Source: Pedobacter ginsengisoli (GTDB lineage: Bacteria; Bacteroidota; Bacteroidia; Sphingobacteriales; Sphingobacteriaceae). From it: a DNA stretch of 64,000 nucleotides. The DNA lies in the NCBI RefSeq assembly GCF_002736205.1, contig NZ_CP024091.1:1054001-1118000 (forward strand), written 5' to 3'. The position numbers and the translations under genes were made by a program. This document shows, piece by piece, positions 55,926 to 64,000 of this stretch. Below the pieces are notes generated by a model. That model did no database searches and was not told the origin of the DNA. It saw nothing but the letters and a program-made list of their open reading frames with translations. The stretch's first letter is position 1, and each line of letters opens with the position of its first letter.

Positions 55926-57131
55926 ATGAATAAATATCTTTCTGCAGCACTTATTTTATCTGCTTTTCAGTTCCCGTCCTTTGCACAAAATGTCAATGTA
56001 AAAAAGGCATTTGAGCATGCAACACAACAATCAGAGCTGATGCTTAAAGAGGTAGACCTTGCAAAAGCAGCATCGGGTAAACCGGAGCTTGTTTCGCCCA
56101 GAACCTTAGATCATGGTAATTTAAAACTGGTAGCCTCTAAAGACTGGACAAGTGGTTTTTTTCCGGGTGAACTATGGTTTTTATACGAATACACAGGTAA
56201 GGAAAACTGGTTAGTACAGGCAAAGAAATTCTCAGCCGATATAGAAAAGGAAAAGTTAAATGGTGTAACCCACGATATGGGTTTTAAGGTATACTGCAGT
56301 ATAGGTATGGGTTACAGGATTACCAAAGATCCGCATTATAAAGAAGTACTCATCGAATCTGCGCAGACATTAAGTAAAAGATTCAATCCTAAAACAGGAG
56401 TAATCAGATCATGGGACCATAGCACAGATAAGTGGATAAATCCGGTAATTATAGACAATATGATGAATCTGGAATTGCTTTTTGAAGCCACTAAGCTTAC
56501 TGGCGATTCATCATTCTATAAAATTGCGGTAAGTCATGCCAATACAACTATGAAAAATCATTTCCGTTCTGATTATAGTTCATATCACGTAATTGATTAT
56601 GATCCAAATACAGGAGTGGTTTTAAAAAAGAATACCCATCAGGGATATAGTCATGAGTCGGCCTGGGCAAGAGGTCAGGCATGGGCGCTGTACGGTTATA
56701 CCATGTGTTATCGCTATACTAAAGATCCTGCATATTTAAATCAGGCTGAGCATGTTGCTGCCTTTATTCTAAATCATAAAAACATGCCAAAAGACCTGGT
56801 GCCTTACTGGGATTTTGATGCACCGGAGATACCTAATGAGCCTCGGGATGCTTCTGCTGCTGCAGTTATTGCATCTGGTCTTTATGAGCTAAGCGGATAT
56901 AGCAGTAACAAGAAGTTATATAAAAGTAAAGCCGACCTGATGATGCAGAGTTTAAGTACAAAATATATATCCCCAAAAAGCGAAAACAGGGGCTTTATTT
57001 TGCTTCACAGTACAGGTTCCAAACCCTCAAATAGCGAAGTAGATGTGCCGCTTTCTTATGCAGATTATTATTATCTGGAAGCACTCTTAAGATGTAATGC
57101 ATTAAATAAACAAGCTAATAAGGTTGAATAA
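55926..57131 (+). CDS. GH88 unsaturated glucuronyl hydrolase, exported (PUL 2)
   Basis: A 401-residue (alpha/alpha)6 barrel with a signal peptide (1-20). The catalytic aspartates are Asp117 in THDMGF and Asp177 in IIDNMMNLE; HESAWARGQAWALYGY and YWDFDAP are the typical later motifs. GH88 removes the 4,5-unsaturated uronic acid left at the non-reducing end by a lyase, by hydration of the double bond. It is the partner of the lyases on both sides and shows that the substrate of PUL 2 contains uronic acids. A 75 bp gap follows, the widest in the operon. Confidence 0.9.
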   Translation: MNKYLSAALILSAFQFPSFAQNVNVKKAFEHATQQSELMLKEVDLAKAASGKPELVSPRTLDHGNLKLVASKDWTSGFFPGELWFLYEYTGKENWLVQAKKFSADIEKEKLNGVTHDMGFKVYCSIGMGYRITKDPHYKEVLIESAQTLSKRFNPKTGVIRSWDHSTDKWINPVIIDNMMNLELLFEATKLTGDSSFYKIAVSHANTTMKNHFRSDYSSYHVIDYDPNTGVVLKKNTHQGYSHESAWARGQAWALYGYTMCYRYTKDPAYLNQAEHVAAFILNHKNMPKDLVPYWDFDAPEIPNEPRDASAAAVIASGLYELSGYSSNKKLYKSKADLMMQSLSTKYISPKSENRGFILLHSTGSKPSNSEVDVPLSYADYYYLEALLRCNALNKQANKVE

Positions 57132-57206
57132 CAGGCTAACAGCAGAGAGTATTAACTAACTATTGATGATTAATTTAGAGATAAATCATAACCTAAACCT
57201 TAAACC

Positions 57207-57986
57207 ATGAAAAAGACTAAATTAATTGCTGTTGCACTGATTTGTGTATACGCCTTTCTATTGAGCTGTAAAAAAGAAACAAGTGTAAACACAAGTAAAA
57301 AAGAACTTTCATCTTCAACATTTAATGCACCGGTGCAAATTATGTCCGTCCTGTTTAATGGAGATGCTGCAAACGGATCAGCTAATGTTTGGAAGGACAT
57401 TAATATTGAGGGTGCCGGAACCGTAACGACTGTAAATGATGAAACAGGGACGTTAACCTGGAAATTTTTAAAACCTGCAGATAGTCATCGTACCGAGGGG
57501 CACGGTGCTAAAAACTATGAAGCGGCTGATGGCGATGTGATCTATATTGGCTGGACAAGTAAGATCTATATGCCTGTTGCGCTAAAAACAGAAGCGTTGT
57601 TTCAATGGAAATCTTACCCAACAGCAGGCTCTTTACAAAACCATCCTCTGATGCTCCGGACGAAATCAGGAAACCTTGAACTGCAACATTTCGATGACAA
57701 CCATGTGGCAACAGTTCCGTGGTCTACACCACTTTCTGTAAGTACATGGCTTAAATTCGTAATTTGTATGAAAGTGTCTCGTAACCCTTCAGTCGGCTAT
57801 ATCGAATTTTGGTACAATGGTGTAAAACAAACCCTTTCGAATGGTAGTCAGCGTTTGTATTGCAGAACATTAGATGTCGATTACTGTGATCCAAAATGGG
57901 GTGTTTATGGTGGAGATGCCTCACAAGTAACTCACTTTGTAAAAAAAATAAGAATTGCATCTACCTATGCAGATGCAGCACAATAA
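57207..57986 (+). CDS. Putative polysaccharide lyase, heparinase-I-fold lipoprotein (PUL 2)
   Basis: A 259-residue lipoprotein with lipobox FLLSCKK (Cys21). Beta-jelly-roll pattern: HRTEGHGAKNYEAADGD (94-110), YIGWTSKIY, HPLMLRTKSGNLELQHF (146-162), TWLKFVICMKVS, EFWYNGVKQ and DPKWGVYGG (228-236). Arg95/Glu97, His161 and Lys230-Tyr234 are candidate catalytic residues by analogy with PL7/PL13/PL20-type jelly rolls and the Polysacc_lyase family PF14099. PL20 acts on glucuronan, which would fit GH88 and PL38. The family is not certain. It lies after the 75 bp gap, possibly behind an internal promoter. Confidence 0.55.
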   Translation: MKKTKLIAVALICVYAFLLSCKKETSVNTSKKELSSSTFNAPVQIMSVLFNGDAANGSANVWKDINIEGAGTVTTVNDETGTLTWKFLKPADSHRTEGHGAKNYEAADGDVIYIGWTSKIYMPVALKTEALFQWKSYPTAGSLQNHPLMLRTKSGNLELQHFDDNHVATVPWSTPLSVSTWLKFVICMKVSRNPSVGYIEFWYNGVKQTLSNGSQRLYCRTLDVDYCDPKWGVYGGDASQVTHFVKKIRIASTYADAAQ

Positions 57987-57998
57987 AACAAATATAAC

Positions 57999-59435
57999 AT
58001 GCGTAAAATACTATTCTTAATACCATTGGCGCTTCTTTTTCTGTTTCAGACAGGCTATAGTCAAAAACAGATGTCTAAAGATGAACGGATGAAATGGTGG
58101 CGGGAGGCTAAGTTCGGGATGTTCATTCACTGGGGAGTTTATGCCCAATTTGCAGGTGTTTATAAAGGGCATGAGCAGCGTAGGGGTGGTGCCGAATGGA
58201 TTATGAATCGTTCTAAAATCCCTGTTGCCGAATATCAGGAAATGGCCAAAAGTTTTAATCCTGTAAAATATGATCCGGATGCATGGGTAAAGATGGCTAA
58301 AGATGCAGGTATGAAATATATTATTATTACCGCTAAACATCATGACGGCTTTGCCTTATTTAACTCAAAAGCCAGCAAATGGGATATAGCCGATGCTACT
58401 CCATATGGCAAAGATCTGTTAAAACCCCTAGCCGAAGCTTGTAAAAAGCAGGGTATTAAACTGGGCTTTTATTATTCGCAGGCACAGGACTGGAATAATC
58501 CTGGTGGGTCGGCAGCAAGAAAAGTAATGAACGAGGGGTGGTTAAATCCCGACTCGGCAAAAATTGATGCTTACACAGCTGCACATCATGGCCATTGGGA
58601 CCCTGCACAGGAAACCAAATCTTTTGACCAATATATTGATGATGTGGCGGTACCTCAGGTTAAAGAGCTGATGACCAATTATGGTGATATTGCTGTACTT
58701 TGGTGGGATACCCCTACAAATATGACAGATGAAGCGGCGTTAAAATTACAGGCTGCACTAAAAACACAGCCTCAGATAATTACCAACGACCGTTTAAAGC
58801 GTCCGAACTTTCCAGGAGATACAAAAACTCCGGAACAAAAAATACCAAACCAGGCTGAATTGGATGGAATGGACTGGGAAACCTGTATGACAATGAATGG
58901 GACCTGGGGCTTTAGAACATCAGATCAGAAATGGAAATCGAGCGAAACTCTTATTAGAAATCTTGTGGATATAGCTTCAAAAGGTGGGAACTACCTGTTG
59001 AACATAGGGCCTAAACCCGATGGAACATTCCCTCAGGAAAGTATTGACAGGCTAAAGGCAATAGAAAAGTGGATGAAGGTAAACAGCGAGGCCATTTATA
59101 GCACCAAGTCAAGTCCGCTAAATCCATTGTTGTGGGGGCGTTGCACAAAAAAGCAAACGAGTAATGGTACTACCCTTTATTTTACGGTGTTCGACTGGCC
59201 TGCTGATCAAAAAATAAGTATTCCGAATATCACAAACAAAGTGGTCTCTGCTACTTTACTGGCTACAAAAACGAAGCTTAAAACAAATACATCAAACAAT
59301 GATCTGGAAATTAGTTTGCCATCAAAGGCCCCCGATGCTGTTGCCAGTGTAATTAAAGTAGAGTTTAAAGGAATCATAGAAAATCAGGTTCATGACATTC
59401 CTAAAAAAGAAATGAAAACCGGTGCTTTAGATTAA
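57999..59435 (+). CDS. GH29 alpha-L-fucosidase, exported (PUL 2)
   Basis: A 478-residue GH29 enzyme with signal peptide (1-21). MFIHWG (41-46), ITAKHHDGF (110-118), and the nucleophile Asp237 in VLWWDTP. It is shorter than the fucosidase at 12156-14390, lacking its C-terminal chitobiase-like and F5/8 modules, and has only a small C-terminal beta-sandwich. With the GH95 enzyme of the same operon it gives PUL 2 two unrelated fucosidases, one retaining and one inverting, so probably two fucose linkages in the substrate. Confidence 0.9.
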   Translation: MRKILFLIPLALLFLFQTGYSQKQMSKDERMKWWREAKFGMFIHWGVYAQFAGVYKGHEQRRGGAEWIMNRSKIPVAEYQEMAKSFNPVKYDPDAWVKMAKDAGMKYIIITAKHHDGFALFNSKASKWDIADATPYGKDLLKPLAEACKKQGIKLGFYYSQAQDWNNPGGSAARKVMNEGWLNPDSAKIDAYTAAHHGHWDPAQETKSFDQYIDDVAVPQVKELMTNYGDIAVLWWDTPTNMTDEAALKLQAALKTQPQIITNDRLKRPNFPGDTKTPEQKIPNQAELDGMDWETCMTMNGTWGFRTSDQKWKSSETLIRNLVDIASKGGNYLLNIGPKPDGTFPQESIDRLKAIEKWMKVNSEAIYSTKSSPLNPLLWGRCTKKQTSNGTTLYFTVFDWPADQKISIPNITNKVVSATLLATKTKLKTNTSNNDLEISLPSKAPDAVASVIKVEFKGIIENQVHDIPKKEMKTGALD

Positions 59436-59440
59436 AGATA

Positions 59441-60703
59441 ATGAACAAGGTCATCCTTATTGCCTTTGTGCTTTTATGTAGCACAAAGGCAGTATTACAT
59501 GCAAAAGATTATAAAATAAAGAATGCAAATGAACTTAACACACTGAGTTTAAAATCCGGTGATAAGGTAATTATGCTAGGCGAGCTATGGAAAGATCAGC
59601 AACTGATTTTTAAAGGTAAAGGGACAAAAGAAAAACCAATTACCCTTGGTGTTGAATTCCCCGGTAAAACTATACTTAGCGGAAATTCAACGCTGGTAAT
59701 AGATGGTACATGGCTTATTGCCGACGGGCTTTCATTTACAGATGGATTTATTGAACATGGCGACGTGATCCAGTTCAGCCCTAAATCAACGTGGTGCAGG
59801 CTAACAAATACTTCAGTTGTTAATTTTAATAACCCAAATGGTAAGGCTGATTACAGATGGGTGTCTCTGAATGGATTTAATAACCGTGTAGATCATTGTA
59901 TGTTACAAGGCAAGAACCATCAGGGAGTTACGCTGGTAGTATGGCTTACGGATAAGCCGAATTATCATAAAATAGATCATAATTATTTCGGCCCCAGACC
60001 TGAGCTCGGGAGAAATGGCGGAGAAACAATAAGGATAGGTACCAGCACCTGGTCTTTTCACGATTCGTATACTATAGTAGAGGATAACATCTTTGACCAT
60101 TGCGATGGTGAGTTAGAAGCCGTGTCTGTCAAATCATGCAAGAATACCATCCGTAATAACCTGTTTTATGAAACCAGGGCTACTTTAACTTTGCGCCATG
60201 GAAATGGATCTGATGTATATGGTAACTATTTTATTGGCAACTTTAGGGAAGGGACCGGAGGTGTGAGGATAATAGGAGAGGACCATAAAGTACACGACAA
60301 CTATTTCTACGGCTTAACGGGGACGGGTGTAAGTGCTGCAATTTCAGTAATGGCTGGCTTACCTAATCCTGTTTTAACAAGCCATTGGCAAGTTAAAAAT
60401 GCCATCATAACCAACAATAAAATCGTGGCTTGTAAAGAGCCGTTTGCAGTTGGTGCGGGCTATAATCCTGAAAGGAACCTGCCTGCATTAAATACCACTT
60501 TTGCTGATAATGTAATAATACCTGCAAATGCTGCCATAAAATGGTATGATACTACTGTAGTTGTTAAACTTAAGAACAATAAATTCACAAACGGAGCCAG
60601 GCTGGATAAGCTTCCAGAGGTATTTACATCAAAATTGGATTCTATTGGACCTGTTTGGCAAAAGCGAAAACACTTTAATTTTGTATTCAAGCCGCATCAA
60701 TAG
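59441..60703 (+). CDS. PL6 polysaccharide lyase (chondroitinase B / alginate lyase type), exported (PUL 2)
   Basis: A 420-residue right-handed beta-helix with signal peptide (1-21). The PL6 motifs are all seen: NGGETIRIG (192-200) and DGELEAVSVKS with Lys231 as catalytic base, and LRHGNGSDVYGN with Arg252 as acid, followed by GTGGVRIIGEDH. The Asn/Glu calcium ligands fall in the first two motifs. Family members cut alginate or dermatan sulfate. It is the last gene of the PUL 2 run, 5 bp after GH29, and converges on the minus-strand beta-helix gene 29 bp away. Confidence 0.85.
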   Translation: MNKVILIAFVLLCSTKAVLHAKDYKIKNANELNTLSLKSGDKVIMLGELWKDQQLIFKGKGTKEKPITLGVEFPGKTILSGNSTLVIDGTWLIADGLSFTDGFIEHGDVIQFSPKSTWCRLTNTSVVNFNNPNGKADYRWVSLNGFNNRVDHCMLQGKNHQGVTLVVWLTDKPNYHKIDHNYFGPRPELGRNGGETIRIGTSTWSFHDSYTIVEDNIFDHCDGELEAVSVKSCKNTIRNNLFYETRATLTLRHGNGSDVYGNYFIGNFREGTGGVRIIGEDHKVHDNYFYGLTGTGVSAAISVMAGLPNPVLTSHWQVKNAIITNNKIVACKEPFAVGAGYNPERNLPALNTTFADNVIIPANAAIKWYDTTVVVKLKNNKFTNGARLDKLPEVFTSKLDSIGPVWQKRKHFNFVFKPHQ

Positions 60704-60732
60704 TAAGAAAATTATTGAGTGAGGGTAACTTC

Positions 60733-62265
60733 TTAGTTTTTTCTGGCCTTCAATTGTGCTTCGTATAAGGAGGATGGTTGGAGGCCAGTTTTATCATTGC
60801 CCTCCCATTCACCATTTTCTTTACCATCCAACCTACCTTTTAATTGTTTTCCTCGTAAACCAATTACATAGTTTTTTCCTGAAACCCAGGGGTTTTGTAC
60901 TGCCGCACCCGATGCCTTGCAATTCCATAATACCTGTGTTACACCAGCCCAACCATGGCCGCTACCCCAATTACCACGATCCTGTACGTTGATCTCGCCA
61001 TCGGTGTCTATATTGTCGTATAATGTTCCGCTTGCCCATCTATGGTGTGGGCCAATATCAGCATGGGTTTTTCTTGATTTACAGTTGTAAAAAACATTAG
61101 GCCCGTTAACACGGGCTCCGGTAACATAATCATGACGCCCTTCAGTAGTTTCAAGGTTTATGAAAAGGTTTTGCTGGCCTTCGTTGTTAAAGGAATACCT
61201 TCTGCCTCCCGTAATGATAGATTTTGCATCAAAGCATTTTGAACCAGTTACTGTTATGTTTTTAGCTCCCTGCCTAAGACTCACACAAGAGTTCCCAAAA
61301 TAATAAGCGCTTACATTTCTTACCCAACCATTTTCAATGTGATCAAATTCAACAGCAACCCAGGCATGATCTTCGTCTGTATCACTGATAAATTCTGATT
61401 CAAAGCGCATATTCTCTATACCATTTTCAGCTAATCTACCTGCATATGTATATTTAAATACCTCGCCACCGCCATATTTTTTATCCATTGACATAACGAT
61501 AGGATTATCTATAAAAACTTTGTTGCCCTCAATAGCTGTTATTTGTCGTTCGTAACTAAGATTGTATTCTTTTGCTGTCCATTGTTTTGTTCCTTCTCTG
61601 GCAATGATCTGATCCATTTTTAAATCATGAATCCAGTTATCGGTACCTGGTCTGAAAACAATTATACGGTCGCCTTTTTTTAAGGCTTTGGCTGAGGTAA
61701 TATTAAATGATTTTGCACCTGTAGGTACATAATCGTCTGTGATTTTTACTCTGCTGTTTTTTAACTCTGTAATCTTTCCTTGTCCACTTACTTTAATTAA
61801 AGATCGTTGTCCTTTTCCGGTTGCAATGAGTTTTGTATCTTCTCCTTCTCCGCGTAAAACGATGCCACCTGTTTGTATGGATATATTTGCTGCAATAAGA
61901 TAGCTGCCTTTTTTAAGTAATATGGCACCCCTATAACCATCTTTATCTGGCGCAATAGCTGCAACCTCATCAATGGCCTGCTGAATTACTTTACCCGCAT
62001 CGCCTTGTAAGGGATTAACAATTTTAACGACTTTTATATTGGGGATTTGTGAGAATCCATGATGGTATCCTACATTACTAAAATCAGGGATGATATTTCC
62101 TTTTTCGTCAGGAACGTAGGTAATACTGCTATCCTTGTTTATGGTAAGAAACCTGGAGTTCCACAGTGTATCATTTTTAAAAGAAGTTATAACTGTGTAG
62201 ATAAACAGGCACAAGCCTATTAGAGTAAGATAAAATACATTTAATATATTTTTGTTTTGGCTCAT
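60733..62265 (-). CDS. Right-handed beta-helix protein, pectate-lyase superfamily (PUL 2 edge)
   Basis: A 510-residue protein with an N-terminal membrane/signal segment (about 9-28). The start of the helix carries the Pectate_lyase_3 signature (GDAGKVIQQAIDEVAA, GAILLKKGSYLIAANISI, VLRGEGEDT). Distinct C-terminal motifs: GGRRYSFNNEGQQNLF, THADIGPHHRWASGTLYDNI and RGNWGSGHGWAG. His/Arg/Asp in GPHHRW are candidate catalytic residues. I cannot place it in a named lyase or hydrolase family. It is the only minus-strand gene at the PUL 2 edge and could be a further uronan-cleaving enzyme. Confidence 0.65.
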   Translation of the reverse strand: MSQNKNILNVFYLTLIGLCLFIYTVITSFKNDTLWNSRFLTINKDSSITYVPDEKGNIIPDFSNVGYHHGFSQIPNIKVVKIVNPLQGDAGKVIQQAIDEVAAIAPDKDGYRGAILLKKGSYLIAANISIQTGGIVLRGEGEDTKLIATGKGQRSLIKVSGQGKITELKNSRVKITDDYVPTGAKSFNITSAKALKKGDRIIVFRPGTDNWIHDLKMDQIIAREGTKQWTAKEYNLSYERQITAIEGNKVFIDNPIVMSMDKKYGGGEVFKYTYAGRLAENGIENMRFESEFISDTDEDHAWVAVEFDHIENGWVRNVSAYYFGNSCVSLRQGAKNITVTGSKCFDAKSIITGGRRYSFNNEGQQNLFINLETTEGRHDYVTGARVNGPNVFYNCKSRKTHADIGPHHRWASGTLYDNIDTDGEINVQDRGNWGSGHGWAGVTQVLWNCKASGAAVQNPWVSGKNYVIGLRGKQLKGRLDGKENGEWEGNDKTGLQPSSLYEAQLKARKN

Positions 62266-62398
62266 TTTGTAGATGTTATAAGTGTTTATTGTTAATAGTG
62301 GATATGCAATTGAGTAATAATTGAGTGAATTCTACTATCTACATTTAGCAAAATAATCAACCAGATTAGCATTTTTGAGAAATGTTTAACTAAATAAA

Positions 62399-62430
62399 AA
62401 AGGCTTTGAACCATCCGGTTCAAAGCCTTT
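62399..62430 (-). terminator. Intrinsic terminator of the minus-strand gene 62450-62971
   Basis: Fourteen-base perfect arms (62399-62412 and 62417-62430) around an ATCC loop. On the minus strand the stem is followed by T-rich sequence (A residues at 62396-62401 on the + strand). 20 bases after the stop of the basic exported protein. Confidence 0.85.
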
Positions 62431-62449
62431 CAACTAAAAAAATGGAATT

Positions 62450-62971
62450 CTAATGTCTTCCGTGTCCACGGCCATTGCCATTGCCATGACCTTTACCATG
62501 GCCGCGATCGCCTTTCCAGCCTCTGTCATTGTCTTTGTATTTTTTATACTTGTAAGAATCGTGTCTGTCATAACCTCTATCTACGTAACGAACCTCACGA
62601 CTGTAACGAACCGGTTGAGAATGATATGATCTGTATCTGGCATATCTTACTCTGTGCTCTCTATAATAACGATATGGCTCAGGCGAGTTAATTACAACTT
62701 TATATCCATTGTACAAATCATAATCTCTGTACCTTGGTGGTAAGCCCGCAGAGAAAGTCCAGTTTCCATTGCTTAAGTAAATAAACTGTCTGGTAGGAAC
62801 GTAATAATAACTTTCGATATCAGGCATATAATAATAATCTGCATGATCATAACCTGAAGGCCCCCACGCAGGCTGAGAACCTATGTTTACGCTAAGGCTA
62901 ACCTGAGCGTTCGACTTGTTTGGCAATAACCCAATTGCCCCAAGTAATGCTAAAAATACTAACTTTTTCAT
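62450..62971 (-). CDS. Exported basic Tyr/Arg/Gly-rich protein
   Basis: A 173-residue protein with a signal peptide (1-22). The mature part begins with aromatic YYYMPDIESYYYVP repeats and ends in a strongly basic, disordered tail rich in Arg, Lys, Gly, His and Tyr (GHGKGHGNGNGRGHGR). Such tails suggest binding to anionic surface polymers such as LPS or polysaccharide, but the function is unknown. 42 bp downstream of the DUF4382 gene, so they are probably in one operon. Confidence 0.65.
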   Translation of the reverse strand: MKKLVFLALLGAIGLLPNKSNAQVSLSVNIGSQPAWGPSGYDHADYYYMPDIESYYYVPTRQFIYLSNGNWTFSAGLPPRYRDYDLYNGYKVVINSPEPYRYYREHRVRYARYRSYHSQPVRYSREVRYVDRGYDRHDSYKYKKYKDNDRGWKGDRGHGKGHGNGNGRGHGRH

Positions 62972-63013
62972 AACCTGATGTTTTATTTGTGTGTTAAAAA
63001 ATGGTGATGATGA

Positions 63014-63802
63014 TTATTGCAGTGTAACTATACCTATGCTGGTATTCTGTCCAACAGTAACAGCAACATTCGGGATTGTAGTTTCTGCAAAACCCTCAAC
63101 AGGTAATATTTTTACAGTATAATTTCCTGTGGCTAACCCTCCAACAGTAAACTTACCTGTAATCATATCGGTTACGGTTCCTACAGTATCAGTTCCGTTA
63201 ATAACCAAAACCTCAGGGTGACTTCCAATTGGTAGCACAGTACCTGAAATTAAACCAGATGTTGCGGCGGTAATACCTCTAACAACAGGTTTTAGTATGT
63301 ACTTTCCATTTCCTGTTGCAACAATAGATTTTGCTGCATCAAAATCCAGAAGCAGGGTGTAAGTAACTCCAGGTACCAATTCCGGATTTTCAGTAAGTTT
63401 TACCTTCCATCCAGAGCTTTGTGCACTAGGTGTTTTTAAGTCCTGTACCTTGCCATCTACAACAATGGTGTTATTGTCGTAAAGTACAAGTCTGATCTCG
63501 TTGATCTCGCCAGACGGCATATCACCAGAAGCCACTAAAATATCCGGACTACTTGTTCCGATGCGGAAATCAAGGATATTAAATATTCCATGATCAACTT
63601 CAAAAGTATAAGGTTTGCCACCTGAAACCAGAATAACCTGTTTTACGTTTAAATTGATAGCATCAAAATCTCCCGGAGCATCAGTCATCCTGATCTCTAC
63701 CTTTGTAGTTCCAGATGTCTGAGTGTCCTTTTTGCAACCTGTAAACGCGGTTATTGCAATAACCAAGGCTATCAGAGTTGCATAAATTGTTTTGTTTTTC
63801 AT
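63014..63802 (-). CDS. DUF4382-domain lipoprotein
   Basis: A 262-residue lipoprotein (lipobox AFTGCKK, Cys23). The DUF4382 domain (about 33-175) shows VEIRMTDAPGDFDAINLNVKQV, ILDFRIG and VPGVTYTLLLDFDAAKSIV. A C-terminal carboxypeptidase-regulatory-like sandwich (about 185-262, GLATGNYTVKILP) follows. A surface or periplasmic role is likely, function unknown. First gene of the two-gene minus-strand unit that includes the basic exported protein. Confidence 0.8.
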   Translation of the reverse strand: MKNKTIYATLIALVIAITAFTGCKKDTQTSGTTKVEIRMTDAPGDFDAINLNVKQVILVSGGKPYTFEVDHGIFNILDFRIGTSSPDILVASGDMPSGEINEIRLVLYDNNTIVVDGKVQDLKTPSAQSSGWKVKLTENPELVPGVTYTLLLDFDAAKSIVATGNGKYILKPVVRGITAATSGLISGTVLPIGSHPEVLVINGTDTVGTVTDMITGKFTVGGLATGNYTVKILPVEGFAETTIPNVAVTVGQNTSIGIVTLQ

Positions 63803-63861
63803 AATAGTAGAGTCTTTAGTTTCTCATTTAATAACTCAAAGCTCAATCCTGAACATGAAAA

Positions 63862-63930
63862 CAACATGAAATTCAAAAGATATTTCAATTTTTTTAATTT
63901 TTTTTCAAATTTCATCTGAATTTCATGTTG
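63862..63930. promoter_or_regulatory. Inverted repeat and ACATGAA motifs upstream of the DUF4382 gene
   Basis: CAACATGAAATTCA (63862-63875) and TGAATTTCATGTTG (63917-63930) are perfect 14-base inverted repeats separated by 41 AT-rich bases, 60 bases upstream of the DUF4382 start. Further GAACATGAA copies lie at 63851 and 63969. This could be an operator array or a terminator of a gene outside the window; no T-tract decides it. Confidence 0.45.
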
Positions 63931-64000
63931 CATAATCAACTTTGAAATAGATATTGAGTGGCGCAGATGAACATGAATATGTTTTAGGAGGGCTGAAAGT

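Noticed and set aside
1..64000. tRNA, rRNA, CRISPR, IS elements or integrase
   Set aside because: I looked for cloverleaf-like gaps, repeat arrays and transposase or integrase ORFs in all gaps and frames and found none.

Overview
The window looks like a chromosomal segment of a Bacteroidota bacterium, most likely family Sphingobacteriaceae and close to Pedobacter. The reasons are the AT-rich sequence, the SusC/SusD pairs, two hybrid two-component regulators (HTCS), SPI- and SPII-exported glycosidases, start codons that follow A-rich leaders instead of strong Shine-Dalgarno sites, and Bacteroidota-type -7 promoter elements (TAnnTTTG or TAnnTTTA). Nearly everything serves capture, cutting and catabolism of complex polysaccharides. 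I see no rRNA, tRNA, CRISPR array, insertion sequence or integrase.

Region 1 (1-12.1 kb, + strand): the tail of a large secreted protein, a possible small intergenic RNA, a triple-domain exported esterase (SGNH + alpha/beta hydrolase + SGNH), then a tight run of RraA-family protein, GH2 beta-galactosidase, enolase-superfamily sugar-acid dehydratase and SDR oxidoreductase, then a GH3 beta-glycosidase and an AraC regulator. The dehydratase/SDR/RraA trio looks like a non-phosphorylative sugar-acid route. Region 2 (12.1-21.1 kb): a GH29 fucosidase and a GH20 hexosaminidase transcribed divergently around a 391 bp gap that holds a 44-codon ORF; a five-gene minus-strand operon of two tandem paralogous AraC regulators, two small DUF proteins and a lipoprotein; a small CBS-like protein; and an LpxL-type acyltransferase.

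Region 3 (21.1-33.7 kb) is a complete polysaccharide utilisation locus (PUL 1), probably for beta-mannan: GH26 lipoprotein, GH26 enzyme, HTCS, SusC, SusD and a TIG-domain surface glycan-binding lipoprotein, closed by a strong hairpin. The promoters of the GH26 pair and of susC share a nearly identical, identically spaced element that is the best candidate for the HTCS operator. Two small housekeeping-like genes and a long imperfect palindrome separate it from PUL 2.

Region 4 (35.1-62.3 kb) is PUL 2: FAD-dependent oxidoreductase, a second HTCS, AraC regulator, SusC, SusD, fasciclin-like lipoprotein, GH2, GH95, GH31, PL38-type alginate/glucuronan lyase, GH88, a heparinase-I-fold lyase, GH29, PL6 and a convergent beta-helix protein. 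From susC to the PL6 gene the genes lie 0-21 bp apart except for one 75 bp gap. Three lyases plus GH88 show that the backbone carries uronic acids; two fucosidase families, GH31 and GH2 point to fucose and galactose or xylose decorations; no sulfatase is present. A fucosylated, glucuronic-acid-rich polymer (fungal mucoran/glucuronan-like or a bacterial exopolysaccharide) fits best, but this is inference. The window ends with an exported basic protein and a DUF4382 lipoprotein on the minus strand.
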